A stretch of DNA of 64,000 nt from Streptomyces luteolus (GTDB taxonomy: Bacteria; Actinomycetota; Actinomycetes; Streptomycetales; Streptomycetaceae): the NCBI RefSeq assembly GCF_029968015.1, contig NZ_JASCIS010000028.1, forward strand, positions 1-64,000. Reading direction: 5' to 3'. Made by a program: the position numbers and the translations under genes. Positions 8,775 through 17,129 of the stretch are shown in pieces. The notes beneath the pieces are model-generated. The model did no database searches. It was not told where the DNA came from and worked only from the letters and a program-made list of their open reading frames with translations. Positions within the stretch are counted from its first letter, which is position 1; each line of letters starts with the position of its first letter.

Positions 8775-9026
8775 GGGGCGACCCTAGGGAGGATCCGACG
8801 CCTCGGCTCTGAGGCGTGCCGACCGAATGGGGATCGCGATCGAGTGATCGCCCCAGTCCGGTCGCTGCCCGGCGCGGAACGGTCTGGGGCGTCTGCGGGC
8901 CCGTGCGGGATGGCTGGCGGTGACAGATGACGACAGGGGCCGACCGCCACAGCCTCGTTCTCTCCGGAGGGCAGGTGCTGTCCGCCGTTCAATCTCGCAG
9001 GTAGCCCAGCAGTCGGCGTCGTTCCG

Positions 9027-10192
9027 TCATTGGCCGTGCGGCGCGTCCAACCTGCACGTCGGTCCGTCCAGCGAGAGCACTGACGCCCTGACCCGGCTGC
9101 GGCCGGGCACCCGTAGAAGCAGTTGTCCCTCCGGGGTGGCTTCGACGTACAGCAGGCGCCCGCTGTCCGAGGGCGCGATGAGCGTGCGCGGTACCTGGGG
9201 TCGATAGTCCTTGGGAAGCAGGCCGATCAGGGTGTTGTCGTAGGCGCGATCCTCGGCGAGGCCGATCACGCCCGAGAGGTCGAGCATGTCGAGTGGCGTC
9301 ACCCGGATCTGCGGTCTGCGGGACGGGTCCGGGATTGTCCTTTCGCCGGTGAGGGGGACGTCCCGCCATGCGGTGATGGGGTGCCTGCCCTCGTACGTGA
9401 TGTGCGGCTCGTGTAGCCGGATCAGTACGTCGTCGCCGATCGCCCACGAGCCGAAGGGGGCGGAGGGGTGGTCGCGTACGTCGAGCTCCGTGAGCGTGGT
9501 CAACTCCTGGTGGAGAAGGCGTTGTTCGCGTGCCCGTTGGCGCAGTCGAGCGGCGTCCTTGTCCGAGGTCTCCAGGCGGTGTTCCAGACGCAGGCGGCCA
9601 TCGCGAACGGTGTCAATGACGTGAGGCCGTTTGCGGCCGTCGCCGGCGCCGAGGGCGAACGGTCTGCGCGTATGCGTCGGCGTCGAGGACTACCTGTGAG
9701 GTGGTGGCGATGTTGATGCCGCCATCGTGAGGACGGTGTCCTCGCGGTGGCGGCCCAAGCGGGGACCGCCGAGGTGGATGCGATGTGCTGGGCGTTCGTC
9801 GCCCCAGTGGACCGAATCGGTCCACTCCGGGCCGTCGTCCAGATCGGCAAGTTCGTCGATGACCTCGCCGAGGTTGCGTGCCTCGGACTTCGCCAGGACG
9901 TACGGGGACTTGGACGTGCCCGTCTTCGTACGCGAGCGGGTGTCGTCCACCATGACGCCGAGGTCACCGTCCGGCTGATCCTGCGCGTACGCCCACACGT
10001 CGCGGATGATCTGGCAGAGGTCGGCCTCGATGTACGGCCCGCGGCCGTCCAGGTTGCCGTGGAGGCCGTAGCGGCGGTGAGGGTACGAGCCGAAGCCCGC
10101 GTCCGTCCCGCTCGACGTACAGCAGCGTGTTGCCGGGGTCCAGGAACTCGCAGCGGGGAAGAGTTGCGCCTTCTGGGCGCGGCGTGTCTAAG
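9027..10192 (-). pseudogene. phage minor tail protein, multiply frameshifted
   Basis: At least four consecutive segments in different frames add up to one phage protein. Right to left these are EFLDPGNTLLYVERDG, then PHRRYGLHGNLDGRGPYIEADLC continuing into WAYAQDQPDGDLGVMVDDT and GPRLGRHREDTVLTM. Next comes INIATTSQVVLDADAYAQTV, and finally LTTLTELDVRDHPSAPFGSW continuing into GDDVLIRLHEPHITYEG to the stop at 9027. This succession is typical of the minor tail proteins of Streptomyces siphophages. The 5' part is missing. With at least three frame changes in about 1.1 kb the gene is clearly dead. Confidence 0.7.
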
Positions 10193-10199
10193 GCTCCCG

Positions 10200-10609
10200 G
10201 TGCAGAATCGCCAGTACTCCTACAAGGATTCGATCCCTGTTGAGCTCGACGGGCTGCGCAAGGACGGGCTGAAATGCAGAAGGAAGCACAACGTCGCCCA
10301 GTCCGTCATCATTGTCGGATCGCTGAGCGGAACGGCTGTCACGGCCCTTGCCGATACGCCGCCGCCGCTCAAGTGCTGGGCGATGGCATCACGTTCGCTG
10401 TCGGCGTGGCAGCAGCATTCATTGGATATTGTAAGTGGCGCGAGCTGGCCTTCTATCTCCAGCAGACCGCGGATGACATTGAACGCCATGCCAACGCCTT
10501 CGATTCGCCCCGACGGAACGGATTCCGGGCCATCGGCTCGCGTCAGAGGGGGCTAGAGATCACGAGCTCCCTCTACGCAGCACGACGCCGGGTGAGTCAA
10601 TGTCGGTGA
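10200..10609 (+). pseudogene. SLATT/DUF4231-like membrane protein, frameshifted
   Basis: From GTG 10200 the first frame reads a hydrophilic start, then KCRRKHNVAQSVIIVGSLSG. At about 10355-10375 the sense changes frame and continues VLGDGITFAVGVAAAFIGYC, KWRELAFYLQQTADDIERHA and a basic tail. Two helices followed by a W-x(6)-L..T.. helix resemble SLATT / DUF4231 proteins, which are proposed pore-forming effectors in anti-phage or conflict systems. It is on the opposite strand from the phage genes, next to the broken tail gene. The assignment is by architecture and is tentative; no partner enzyme is present. Confidence 0.45.
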
Positions 10610-10693
10610 TTGAGGCGTAGCGCCATGAATGTCGGTTCTTGCGTGTGGGGGCATCAGTGCGAACGGTCGTCCACAGGCTGAAGGTCCTTGTCC

Positions 10694-11056
10694 TCAAACG
10701 GCATTCCTGGCGGACTCAAGATAGGCCCATGCCTTCGTGCCGGACATGAGAGTCACCTCGACGCGCGCGTAGTCGTCGACCTCATAGTCGTCTGCCGCGG
10801 CCAGCTCCTTATCGGACAGTTTCACCACGGCACCCTCGACCGCGTCAGCGGGATCGTCCGACGGTATGACGAGCAGGTGTCGGTCGGTGCCGCTGACCGC
10901 GACGACGTCAGGGTCCGTGATCCGGATCTCCGTCGTGCGGTATCCGGGCAGCGCGTCGCTGTGGCCTTGAAGAAGGCGACCGAAGCGTGAGAGTTGGACG
11001 TCGCGCATCTGCAGCGTCCCGTAGGTGAATAGGGAGTGGGGGGTGGCAAGAGTCAT
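10694..11056 (-). CDS. gamma-glutamylcyclotransferase (AIG2-like) family protein
   Basis: This 120-residue protein has the family start LFTYGTLQMRDVQLSRFG, where YGTL forms the substrate-binding loop, and a conserved acidic segment AADDYEVDDYARVEV that carries the catalytic glutamate. Members cyclise gamma-glutamyl residues to 5-oxoproline, in glutathione-like turnover or in detoxification. The length is normal for single-domain bacterial AIG2 proteins. The gene is intact and sits between phage relics, so it is probably cargo. The physiological substrate is not evident. Confidence 0.85.
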   Translation of the reverse strand: MTLATPHSLFTYGTLQMRDVQLSRFGRLLQGHSDALPGYRTTEIRITDPDVVAVSGTDRHLLVIPSDDPADAVEGAVVKLSDKELAAADDYEVDDYARVEVTLMSGTKAWAYLESARNAV

Positions 11057-11237
11057 ATCGGTGGCACCTGCGTTTGTGTAGTCAAGGAGGGCGGCAAGGC
11101 TAGCAAGCGCAAGTCATGGCGACCTCTCGCCTTTGTATAGTCGGCCTGAGCTGGTACTGGGAGGGGCAGCTCTGCGCGATGACGGCCTCGGCAGTCCCCA
11201 CCTGTTGCGGGTCACGAGGTTGATGAGGTTTGCCTGA

Positions 11238-11660
11238 TCAGCGGATCTCGTTGTCGGGGTGTTCGCTGTCGTAGGTCTCACGGGCGCGGGCGATGTGGGC
11301 CCGGTGTTCGAGTGACCAGTCGGCGAGTGCCTTGACGAGGTGGGTCAGGCTCGCGCCCGTCTCGGTGAGCCGGTAGTCGACCTGGGCCGGCACGGTCGGA
11401 TATACGGTCCGAAGGGCCAGGCCGTCTCGCTCCAGCCGTCGCACCGTAAGGGTCAGCATGCGCTGGGAGATCCCATCGATGGCGCGCTGAAGTTGCCGGA
11501 AGCGCCGCGGGCCGCCTGCGAGCTCGACGATGACGAGGACCGACCACTTGTCACCGACCCGGTCGAGGACATCGCGGATTCCGCAGTCGGGGTGGTGCTG
11601 CTGTCCGCAGGGTTCGAGTTCAGCGGGTTCAGCGGTTACCTCGGTGTGCGTCACTGACAC
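11238..11660 (-). CDS. HxlR family redox-type regulator (QorR/YtfH-like)
   Basis: This 140-residue winged-helix protein of the HxlR family contains CGIRDVLDRVGDKWSVLVIV, then GPRRFRQLQRAIDGISQRML with the recognition helix, and LTETGASLTHLVKALADW. The cysteine at the start of the domain is the one oxidised in QorR/HypR-type sensors. A second Cys (EPCGQQHH) precedes it. It is divergent from an NAD(P)-dependent reductase gene 87 bp away, as in the E. coli ytfH (qorR) / ytfG (qorB) pair. It therefore probably represses that gene and is relieved by quinone or disulfide stress. Confidence 0.88.
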   Translation of the reverse strand: MSVTHTEVTAEPAELEPCGQQHHPDCGIRDVLDRVGDKWSVLVIVELAGGPRRFRQLQRAIDGISQRMLTLTVRRLERDGLALRTVYPTVPAQVDYRLTETGASLTHLVKALADWSLEHRAHIARARETYDSEHPDNEIR

Positions 11661-11747
11661 GAAACTGCCTCCTTGTGCGGCGACCTGGGCCGGTTGAAGA
11701 TCTCACCGTAGTTACTGAAGAGAACCACGGTGGGAGACAGAACCACA

Positions 11748-12563
11748 ATGATCATGGTGACCGGCGCGAACGGACAGCTCGCCTCTCTCACGCTCAAGGA
11801 GTTGGCCGAGCGCCACGTGCCCGCCCTGGGCGGCACTCGATCGCCCGCAGAAGGGCAGCGGCGACTCGACTTCGACGACCCCACGAGCCTCGACCTCACC
11901 GGCGTTTCTACGCTGGTCCTCGTCTCGGCGGGGTACGCCGAGGACGACCAGGTCATCACCCGGCACCGGGCGGCTCTGGACGCTGCGGTGCGCGATGGCG
12001 TGAGCCACGTCGTGTACACCAGCCTGACCGGCGATGGTGACCATCTTGGCTTCGCCCTCGCCCATCGGGCAACCGAGCAGCTGATCAAGGCCAGCGGACT
12101 TGGGTGGACGGTCCTGCGCAACGGGCTCTACGCCGAACTCTTCGGGGCGCTCCTGACCTGGACCGCTGACGGCGTGGAATCGGCGTTCGGCGACGGAGCG
12201 CTCGCCGCTGTGGCGCGGGCGGACCTGGGCGAGGCCGCAGCCGTCGTGGCCAGCAATCCGACCGCGCACGCCGGCAAGACCTACGACCTGGTCGGCGAAC
12301 CGATCACCGCCGTCGACATCGCCGAATCCCTCGGAGTCGCCCACCAGACCATCGGGCTCGGGGAGTACCGGGCCCAACTCCTCGCTGACGACACGCTACT
12401 GCCGTTCCAGCCGCCGATGCTCGCCTCGATCGCGACCAGCGTCCGCCACGGGTTCCTCAGCACCACCAGCCCCGACCTCGCCCAACTACTCGGCCGACCC
12501 CTCGCCGATCCGCTCACTGTCGCCACGAACACCGCGGCCGCGATGCGCCCCGACGCCGACTGA
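11748..12563 (+). CDS. NAD(P)H-dependent quinone reductase-like SDR (QorB/NmrA type)
   Basis: This 271-residue atypical SDR starts at ATG 11748 after GGGAGAC. It opens with the dinucleotide-binding motif MVTGANGQLASL and continues with VSAGYAEDDQVITRHRAALD, HVVYTSLTGD and TVLRNGLYAE. These are features of the NmrA/QorB group, which reduces quinones or senses NAD(P). It is divergent from an HxlR regulator, matching the QorR-QorB arrangement. Its 3' end abuts the truncated end of the phage large terminase gene (about 12584), so the pair looks inserted into, or deletion-fused with, the prophage. Confidence 0.88.
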   Translation: MIMVTGANGQLASLTLKELAERHVPALGGTRSPAEGQRRLDFDDPTSLDLTGVSTLVLVSAGYAEDDQVITRHRAALDAAVRDGVSHVVYTSLTGDGDHLGFALAHRATEQLIKASGLGWTVLRNGLYAELFGALLTWTADGVESAFGDGALAAVARADLGEAAAVVASNPTAHAGKTYDLVGEPITAVDIAESLGVAHQTIGLGEYRAQLLADDTLLPFQPPMLASIATSVRHGFLSTTSPDLAQLLGRPLADPLTVATNTAAAMRPDAD

Positions 12564-12583
12564 CACGGATGGTTCACCGCAAT

Positions 12584-13437
12584 GCGCCACTGTCCAGTCA
12601 GCGTCCCCCGCCGTCGTGACGGCTGGGTCGACCGCGACGACCAGGCGGCCGAGCGGCGGGACGGCTGCGCGGGCATCGCGAAAGCCCTCGACCTGGAACA
12701 TCCACTCCTTCCGCAACGCGCCCTCGACGTCCTCCAACAGCACGCCGTCCAACTCCTGCTGCCCGAGCCGGGTGCCGCCGTACTCGGAGTCGAGCTCGGC
12801 GAGCGCGGCCGCGGAGAGGTTGGCGCGGTTGTCCTCCGTGCGCCCGGTGGTCAGGACGACGCCGGGACGGGAGGCTGATGGTGTCGTACGGCCGCGCTCA
12901 ACCAGGCGCCGGATGTGGGGGGAGCGGCTTGGGGATGGTGGAGATGACGACCTGCGGGCTCGGGGCCTCAAGCAGGCAGAACCAGAGCATGTCGTACACG
13001 GACTGGGCAGTGTGCCGGTTCCACGCCGCGTACTCGTCGAGCCAGCCCTTGTGCCGAAGGCGAAGCCCCGCATGTTGTCGGGCGTCTCGGCGCCGAAGCC
13101 GTAGATCGCCGATCCGTCTTCAGTCGGAGGGTCGTCAGGCCGTTTCCCGGGCTGTAGCGGCGGATGTCCTCGGGCGGGATGACCGCGGGCAGGCCGGACT
13201 TGGGGGACTCGAAGCAGATCTCCTTGACCAGCGTGGCGTTCGTCGCGACGACCGCGACCATCGTGCCGGGCGTCGAGGCCAGTCTCGTACGGCCTCGGCG
13301 GCGCGGGCGTGGTGGTGAAGCCAGCCTGCGTGGGGGAGCCCGTCGCACCCCCGGCGGTCGTAGGCCCAGCGGCGGGCTGCTTGCGCGTCGGCCTCCAGGA
13401 GCGCGGTGATCTCGGAGTGCAGTTGGGCATCCGACAT
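12584..13437 (-). pseudogene. phage terminase large subunit, truncated and frameshifted
   Basis: The start MSDAQLHSEITALLEADAQA and GCDGLPHAGWLHHHARAA are followed at once by AVRDWPRRPAR. The segment that normally holds the Walker A loop has therefore been deleted. A second frame gives MVAVVATNATLVKEICFESP and PEDIRRYSPGNG. A third gives DGSAIYGFGAETPDNMRGFA, GRTEDNRANLSAAALAELDS and VVAVDPAVTTAGDADWT, the start of the nuclease part. The sequence ends there, about 20 bp from the end of the qorB-like gene, so the nuclease domain is lost. This is a typical Streptomyces prophage TerL, now inactive. Confidence 0.85.
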
Positions 13438-13473
13438 ATCGGCCGGGTTCGGGGAGGGAGGTGTCGCTGTCCG

Positions 13474-14021
13474 TCACGATGCGCCGCTGGCCAACGCGCC
13501 GATAGGGGATTCGAGTTCACGTCGGAGTTGCTCCATGCGGGCCCGCCGTTCCTCATCGGTCAGACCGGATACGTCTGTTACGTCGGTGGCGGAGGGGCTG
13601 TTGGCGGCGGCCTCCGTGAGGTCGATCCCGTACGCCTGGCGCTCGATGCGAACCGTGACCTCCAGCCAGCGGATCACATCGGCCGGGCTGAGCCGGGCGG
13701 AATCGAGCTGCTGCAGCTGGGCGACGAGCCCTGCCTGCGCGGTCGAGGCGAGGCGGGCGTGGCGGCGGGCGATCTCGCCAGCGGCTTGCTGCGGTCGGTG
13801 CGCCAGAGGCGGTTCTCTTCGCGGTCCCATGCTTCGGCGCGCAACACCCACTGGTGCGCCACTGACCAGCGTTCGATCAGGCTACGGGTCTTGCGCAGGG
13901 TGGCGGTGACCTTGCCGAGGCTGCGGGAGAGGCCGAGGTCTCAGTAGCAGGCAAACGCCTCCCACGCGGCGGCCGACTCACCTGGCTGTCGCTCCCACCC
14001 CTCGGCGCTGTCCGCCGCCAT
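13474..14021 (-). pseudogene. phage small terminase-like DNA-binding protein, nonsense and frameshift
   Basis: From ATG 14021 the frame reads to a TGA at 13941-13943 (AFACY, stop, DLGLSRSLGKVTATL). It then continues in frame as KTRSLIERWSVAHQWVLRAE and WDREENRLWRTDRS. At about 13785-13800 the sense passes to another frame: AAGEIARRHARLASTAQAGL, SPADVIRWLEVTVRIERQAY, LTDEERRARMEQLRREL. This matches the helix-turn-helix protein placed directly before TerL in many Streptomyces prophages. It carries both an in-frame stop and an indel. The C-terminal frame ends at 13474, 37 bp before the TerL start. Confidence 0.75.
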
Positions 14022-14036
14022 GGCTCTGTGCTGCTC

Positions 14037-14444
14037 CTACCTGTGGCTCTCCTGCCCTTGCTGCGCCTCGTACTCGGCCAATTCGGATGGGGTCCCGGCG
14101 AAGGCCGGCCCGCAGGACGGTGGCAGCCGAGCGATCACCATCGACAGTGCTTCGTCAATGGTGTCGGCCCATCCGACGAACTCTGAGCGTGCGGGGCCGC
14201 CTACCGCCCACCTGCCGTCCTTGGCCGGGGCCACGTAAGGGATGTCCCAGGTCCAGCGTTGCTCGGTGCAGCGGCTGAAGTGCAGCTCCCACATGCCCGT
14301 CCATGGGTACAGCTCACGTAGCTCGGGGCGTTCGTATGCCGCCTGTGCCAGCTCCTGATCGACGTGACCCGAAGACAGCACCTGCTGCCATCGAGCCTCC
14401 ACGATCTCGGCAGCCGCGTAGGGGGACCTCTCGTTGCTCGTCAT
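14037..14444 (-). CDS. DUF6193 family protein
   Basis: This 135-residue protein shows the DUF6193 pattern: EARWQQVL near the start, ERPELRELYPWTGMWELHFS with RCTEQRWTWDIPYV, WADTIDEALSMVIARLPPSC and CGPAFAGTPSELAEYE. The family is common in Streptomyces and has been annotated in natural-product contexts, but its activity is unknown. Its ATG overlaps the stop of an upstream fragment (ATGA at 14441-14444). The gene is intact although it is surrounded by broken phage genes. Confidence 0.75.
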   Translation of the reverse strand: MTSNERSPYAAAEIVEARWQQVLSSGHVDQELAQAAYERPELRELYPWTGMWELHFSRCTEQRWTWDIPYVAPAKDGRWAVGGPARSEFVGWADTIDEALSMVIARLPPSCGPAFAGTPSELAEYEAQQGQESHR

Positions 14445-14575
14445 GAGGAAAGTCTGCCTGTGTCCGTGCTGTGCAACTCGGGGTCCAGGAGACCGAGCTT
14501 GTCGAGAAGGGCCCGTACGTCTTCCTGGCGTCGGGTGGGTGATCTGCCCTTGGCACGGCTGGCTACAGGGATGCC

Positions 14576-14842
14576 TTACGACGTACCTCGACCGGCAGCG
14601 GCGTAACCGAGAGTGTGCTGGAGTTGTCCTTTGCCAGGTTCATCCGCCGGCCTCCCGGTCCAAGACCTCGGGTTCCAGGGCCCCTTCAAGGAGCCGACCG
14701 AGTTGCTTGGCAGTGCGAGCAGGCCGTCCGCGAGGTGCACTGTCAGGGTCTGTGCCAGGCGGGCGGCGGCCCGGTGGACCGTGACCAAGTGGTCGATCTC
14801 GGTATGCAGGCGGTTGGCCTCAGCGACATACGGGCAGGTCAC
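14576..14842 (-). CDS. small phage-type protein, possibly truncated by a stop codon
   Basis: From GTG 14842, overlapping the stop of the VRR-NUC gene (GTGA), the frame encodes 88 residues with a helical start (CPYVAEANRLHTEIDHLVTV) and a basic Pro-rich end. The same frame reads on beyond the TAA at 14576-14578 as SRAKGRSPTRRQEDVRALL and DKLGLLDPEL down to 14441, where its stop overlaps the next start. The original gene may thus have been about 133 residues and been cut by a nonsense mutation. No family recognised. Operon position supports a phage origin. Confidence 0.45.
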   Translation of the reverse strand: MTCPYVAEANRLHTEIDHLVTVHRAAARLAQTLTVHLADGLLALPSNSVGSLKGPWNPRSWTGRPADEPGKGQLQHTLGYAAAGRGTS

Positions 14843-15306
14843 GACGCGGGCCTCCGGAAGCTCGGCGGCAGGATGGCGCGCTGCCGGGCGGGACCCAGAA
14901 CGCGCAGCACTGTGTGGATGTCGCTCGGCCGCCACAGGGCGGTCTCGAAGCCGGAGTCGGACAGGTGGGCCAGCCATACGCGCTGTGCGGGGCGGAGGCG
15001 GCCGTCGTCGGTCTTGAACTCGACGAAGAGCGTGCGCCGTTGCTTGATGTGCCCGAAGACCTCGTCCGGCCAACTGGCATCGGAACGGCGTGAGTCGGCC
15101 GTCTGGTGCTGGAGCCGCCAGCCGTACCGTGTGGCTGTCTCGCGGACCTGCCTGCGCCACTGCTCTTCGCTGGCGCCGCCCTGTGCTCGCTCGGCGGAGA
15201 CCGCATCGCGGGGGTAGCGCTCGGTCTCGAGCTGGTCCAGGGGGCCGTAGCGTTCTTTGAGCAGCTTGGCGTAGAGCTGCTGTTCCGCACGCGTAGCCGG
15301 GTTCAT
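14839..15306 (-). CDS. VRR-NUC type phage nuclease
   Basis: This 155-residue protein starts at ATG 15306, which overlaps the stop of the DUF6354 relic. The C-terminal half carries a PD-(D/E)xK pattern of the VRR-NUC kind: SDASWPDEVFGH, then RTLFVEFKTDDGRLRPAQRV with the ExK pair, and WRPSDIHTVLRVL. Such domains occur in phage Holliday-junction or replication-associated nucleases. The N-terminus (TRAEQQLYAKLLKERYG) is an acidic-basic helix often seen before it in Streptomyces prophages. The frame is open throughout, so an active product is conceivable, though the neighbours are broken. Confidence 0.65.
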   Translation of the reverse strand: MNPATRAEQQLYAKLLKERYGPLDQLETERYPRDAVSAERAQGGASEEQWRRQVRETATRYGWRLQHQTADSRRSDASWPDEVFGHIKQRRTLFVEFKTDDGRLRPAQRVWLAHLSDSGFETALWRPSDIHTVLRVLGPARQRAILPPSFRRPAS

Positions 15307-15552
15307 GCGTCGCCTTCCACACGTGTGCCGTTCTGGCGGTAGAGCAGGGTGTAACCGGTGCTCGTGGGCCGTATGCGTTCCAGGAGGATCCTGACGGTGT
15401 GGCCGACCGGGCCAACGGCTGCGGGAGAGGTGAGGACGACGCACTGTGCGTGCCGCGCGGATACCGCAAGCACCCGCAGCGAGCGGCCCTTCCATCGGCT
15501 TGTAGTTGTCGATCCAGACCTGGCCTGGACGGACCTCATCGGTACGCGTCAT
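15303..15552 (-). pseudogene. DUF6354 family protein, frameshifted
   Basis: The first frame from ATG 15552 gives EVRPGQVWIDNYKPMEG. A second frame gives RSLRVLAVSARHAQCVVLTS and RIRPTSTGYTLLY to the stop at 15303. The two join at a CCC run (15487-15489 on the plus strand). With one base fewer the text reads KPMEGRSLRVLAV, exactly as in DUF6354 proteins. These are small SH3-like proteins of unknown function encoded in Streptomyces phages and plasmids. Its stop overlaps the nuclease start. Confidence 0.65.
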
Positions 15553-15594
15553 CCAGTGGCCGAGGTAGTCCGCTGCCCACAGCTCCAGGGCGCG

Positions 15595-15777
15595 TCAGCG
15601 GTGCCCGGTCTCGATCTCGCCGTCCCGTTCCATCCGGTCGATGGCCTGCTGGACGACGGCCGCTGCATCGGCTGGGTCGTACCAGCCCTCCGAGAGTTCA
15701 CCGAGGTGCCGCTCGACGACGGCGAGGAGGATCACGAAGGCAGCCGCGACATTGCCGATGTTATGCGCGCCCTTCAC
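15595..15777 (-). CDS. small phage-type protein
   Basis: This 60-residue protein from GTG 15777 overlaps the stop of the ParB-like gene (GTGA). It is predicted helical (NVAAAFVILLAVVERHLGEL, then PADAAAVVQQAIDRMERDGE). No family is recognised. Its position in the run of overlapping leftward genes supports a real small phage gene. The coupled start explains the lack of a separate ribosome site. Confidence 0.45.
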   Translation of the reverse strand: MKGAHNIGNVAAAFVILLAVVERHLGELSEGWYDPADAAAVVQQAIDRMERDGEIETGHR

Positions 15778-16440
15778 TGAGTCCAGGGTGCCGAGAACGG
15801 CTTCGCCGCTTCCAGGGCCTGCTCCGCCGCCTCCTTCTCGTCGGGCAGGAACACGATCTGCACCGTGGCGAAGTCGAGGTTGGCCTCGGCCAGGCTCGGC
15901 ACACTGACCTCGTCGAGAAGCTCCAGGGTCTTGTCGTCCAGGCCCGAGTAGAGGCGCATGGAGACGTCCTCAAGCTCGTCGTACAGCGCCTTGAGGGTGG
16001 CGGGATCGTCCTCGCCGGTGATCGCGTTGTGCGACAGCTGAAGCGCGATCTGTCGCTGCAGGGGGAGCGGCTTGGTGATCTCCATCCACCAGATCCGCTG
16101 AAGGTCGGCGTCGATTGCGGCCTTGGTGCGGTGGTTGGTTGCCGGACAGGACAATGCGCCGACCGGAGTCGGCGTCGTTCCACACCAACGGTGTGGAGGT
16201 CAGGGTCCCGTCGTCACGGATGTTCGTGACGAGCCGCTGGAACTGCTCGTGCCGCATGAACCGGGCGTTCACGTCCAGCAGTGTCAGGTCGCGCGGGTCC
16301 CCCTCGACCATGCCGGGCTTGAGCGGCTCACCCACCTGTGGCCTCACGTTCGTCTCCAGACGTCCCCGGGTCGGGTCCCTTGTGTCCCTCTGCTTGTCCG
16401 TGCCGGTCACGTTGTCCGTGCCGGTCACGCCATCGCTCAA
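15774..16440 (-). pseudogene. ParB/Srx-like phage protein, broken by a 4-bp duplication
   Basis: Frame one from 16440 contains VEGDPRDLTLLDVNARFMRH and LTSTPLVWNDADSGRRIVLS with GN. Frame two continues HRTKAAIDADLQRIWWMEIT, PLQRQIALQLSHNAITGEDD and a helical tail to 15774. This is the ParB-like nuclease fold (...LSGNHR motif) found upstream of terminase genes in actinophages. The frames meet at GGTTGGTT (16133-16140, plus strand). Removing one GGTT restores SGNHRTKAA in one frame, so a 4-bp tandem duplication is the lesion. Confidence 0.72.
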
Positions 16441-16726
16441 ACCTCTCGGCGAGAGACCAACTGCGGAGTTCGGCGCCGTAGTCGAACTGGTAGCGATACG
16501 CCGGATCGGTCGACACCTTGCGGGAGTTGAGGCGCAGCAGGCCGCGGGACTTCATCGACACCGGCCGCTGGGTGAAGGCCGTCGTGTTCAGCCGGGTCGG
16601 GCGGATGTTCGTGGTGTGCTGCGCCAGGAACTGCGCCTCCTTCGACAGGGCCGCGAAAACGGCCGTACGTCGGGGGCGCGGTCTGCGTGCGGCCGGTCCG
16701 TGATGCGCTCCACCACCCTTGCTCAT
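16328..16726 (-). CDS. hypothetical phage-type protein or fragment
   Basis: This is a 132-residue open frame. The part that looks protein-like is VFAALSKEAQFLAQHTTNIR, LNTTAFTQRPVSMKSRGLLR and KVSTDPAYRYQFDYGAELRS. The last third overlaps the start of the ParB-like gene in another frame and is low-complexity, so the true end may originally have been earlier. The upstream side abuts the serine recombinase relic at about 16740, so the gene may be 5'-truncated by a deletion junction. No family recognised. Confidence 0.35.
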   Translation of the reverse strand: MSKGGGAHHGPAARRPRPRRTAVFAALSKEAQFLAQHTTNIRPTRLNTTAFTQRPVSMKSRGLLRLNSRKVSTDPAYRYQFDYGAELRSWSLAERFERWRDRHGQRDRHGQAEGHKGPDPGTSGDEREATGG

Positions 16727-16739
16727 ACGCGGGCCCCAG

Positions 16740-17112
16740 GGGGCCGAGTTCCCTGACCTGGCCGCCCGCTTGCTTGTACTCCTGCAGCGTCAGGCCGTTG
16801 GCTCCCAGCTCGCCAGCCAACTCGACTCTTCTCTTCTCGAGTTGAGCGAGTTCGACAGTGGCTGCCTCTGCATTGCGCTTCAGCTCATCACGCAACTTGG
16901 CGAGCTTGTCGAGAGTGTTGGGCCGGGAGAGCCTGGCACCAGGGCTCGATCAGAGACGTACGCATCGAGTGGCGTGGCTGAAATCCAGATCTTGCCGCAG
17001 CCTTCCGTCCCCCACTGATAGCCGCAGACGCCCTTTGAGGTCGATCGTGAGATGAGCGAGGTGTCACTCAAGTCGCACTTCGCGATCCCGCCTGAAAGTA
17101 GATACGTGTGCT
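16740..17112 (-). pseudogene. C-terminal relic of a large serine recombinase
   Basis: One frame reads TYLLSGGIAKCDLSDTSLIS and GYQWGTEGCGKIWISATPLD. This is the zinc-ribbon domain of large serine integrases, but two of the four zinc cysteines are replaced (CDLS for CxxC, and W for C). After a frame change at about 16935 it continues TLDKLAKLRDELKRNAEAAT and ELAQLEKRRVELAGELGANG, the coiled-coil region that follows the zinc ribbon in these enzymes. The catalytic N-terminal domain is absent. The relic lies at the right edge of the phage gene run, the expected place for its integrase. Confidence 0.7.
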
Positions 17113-17129
17113 GCGGTACCTGGCCACGC

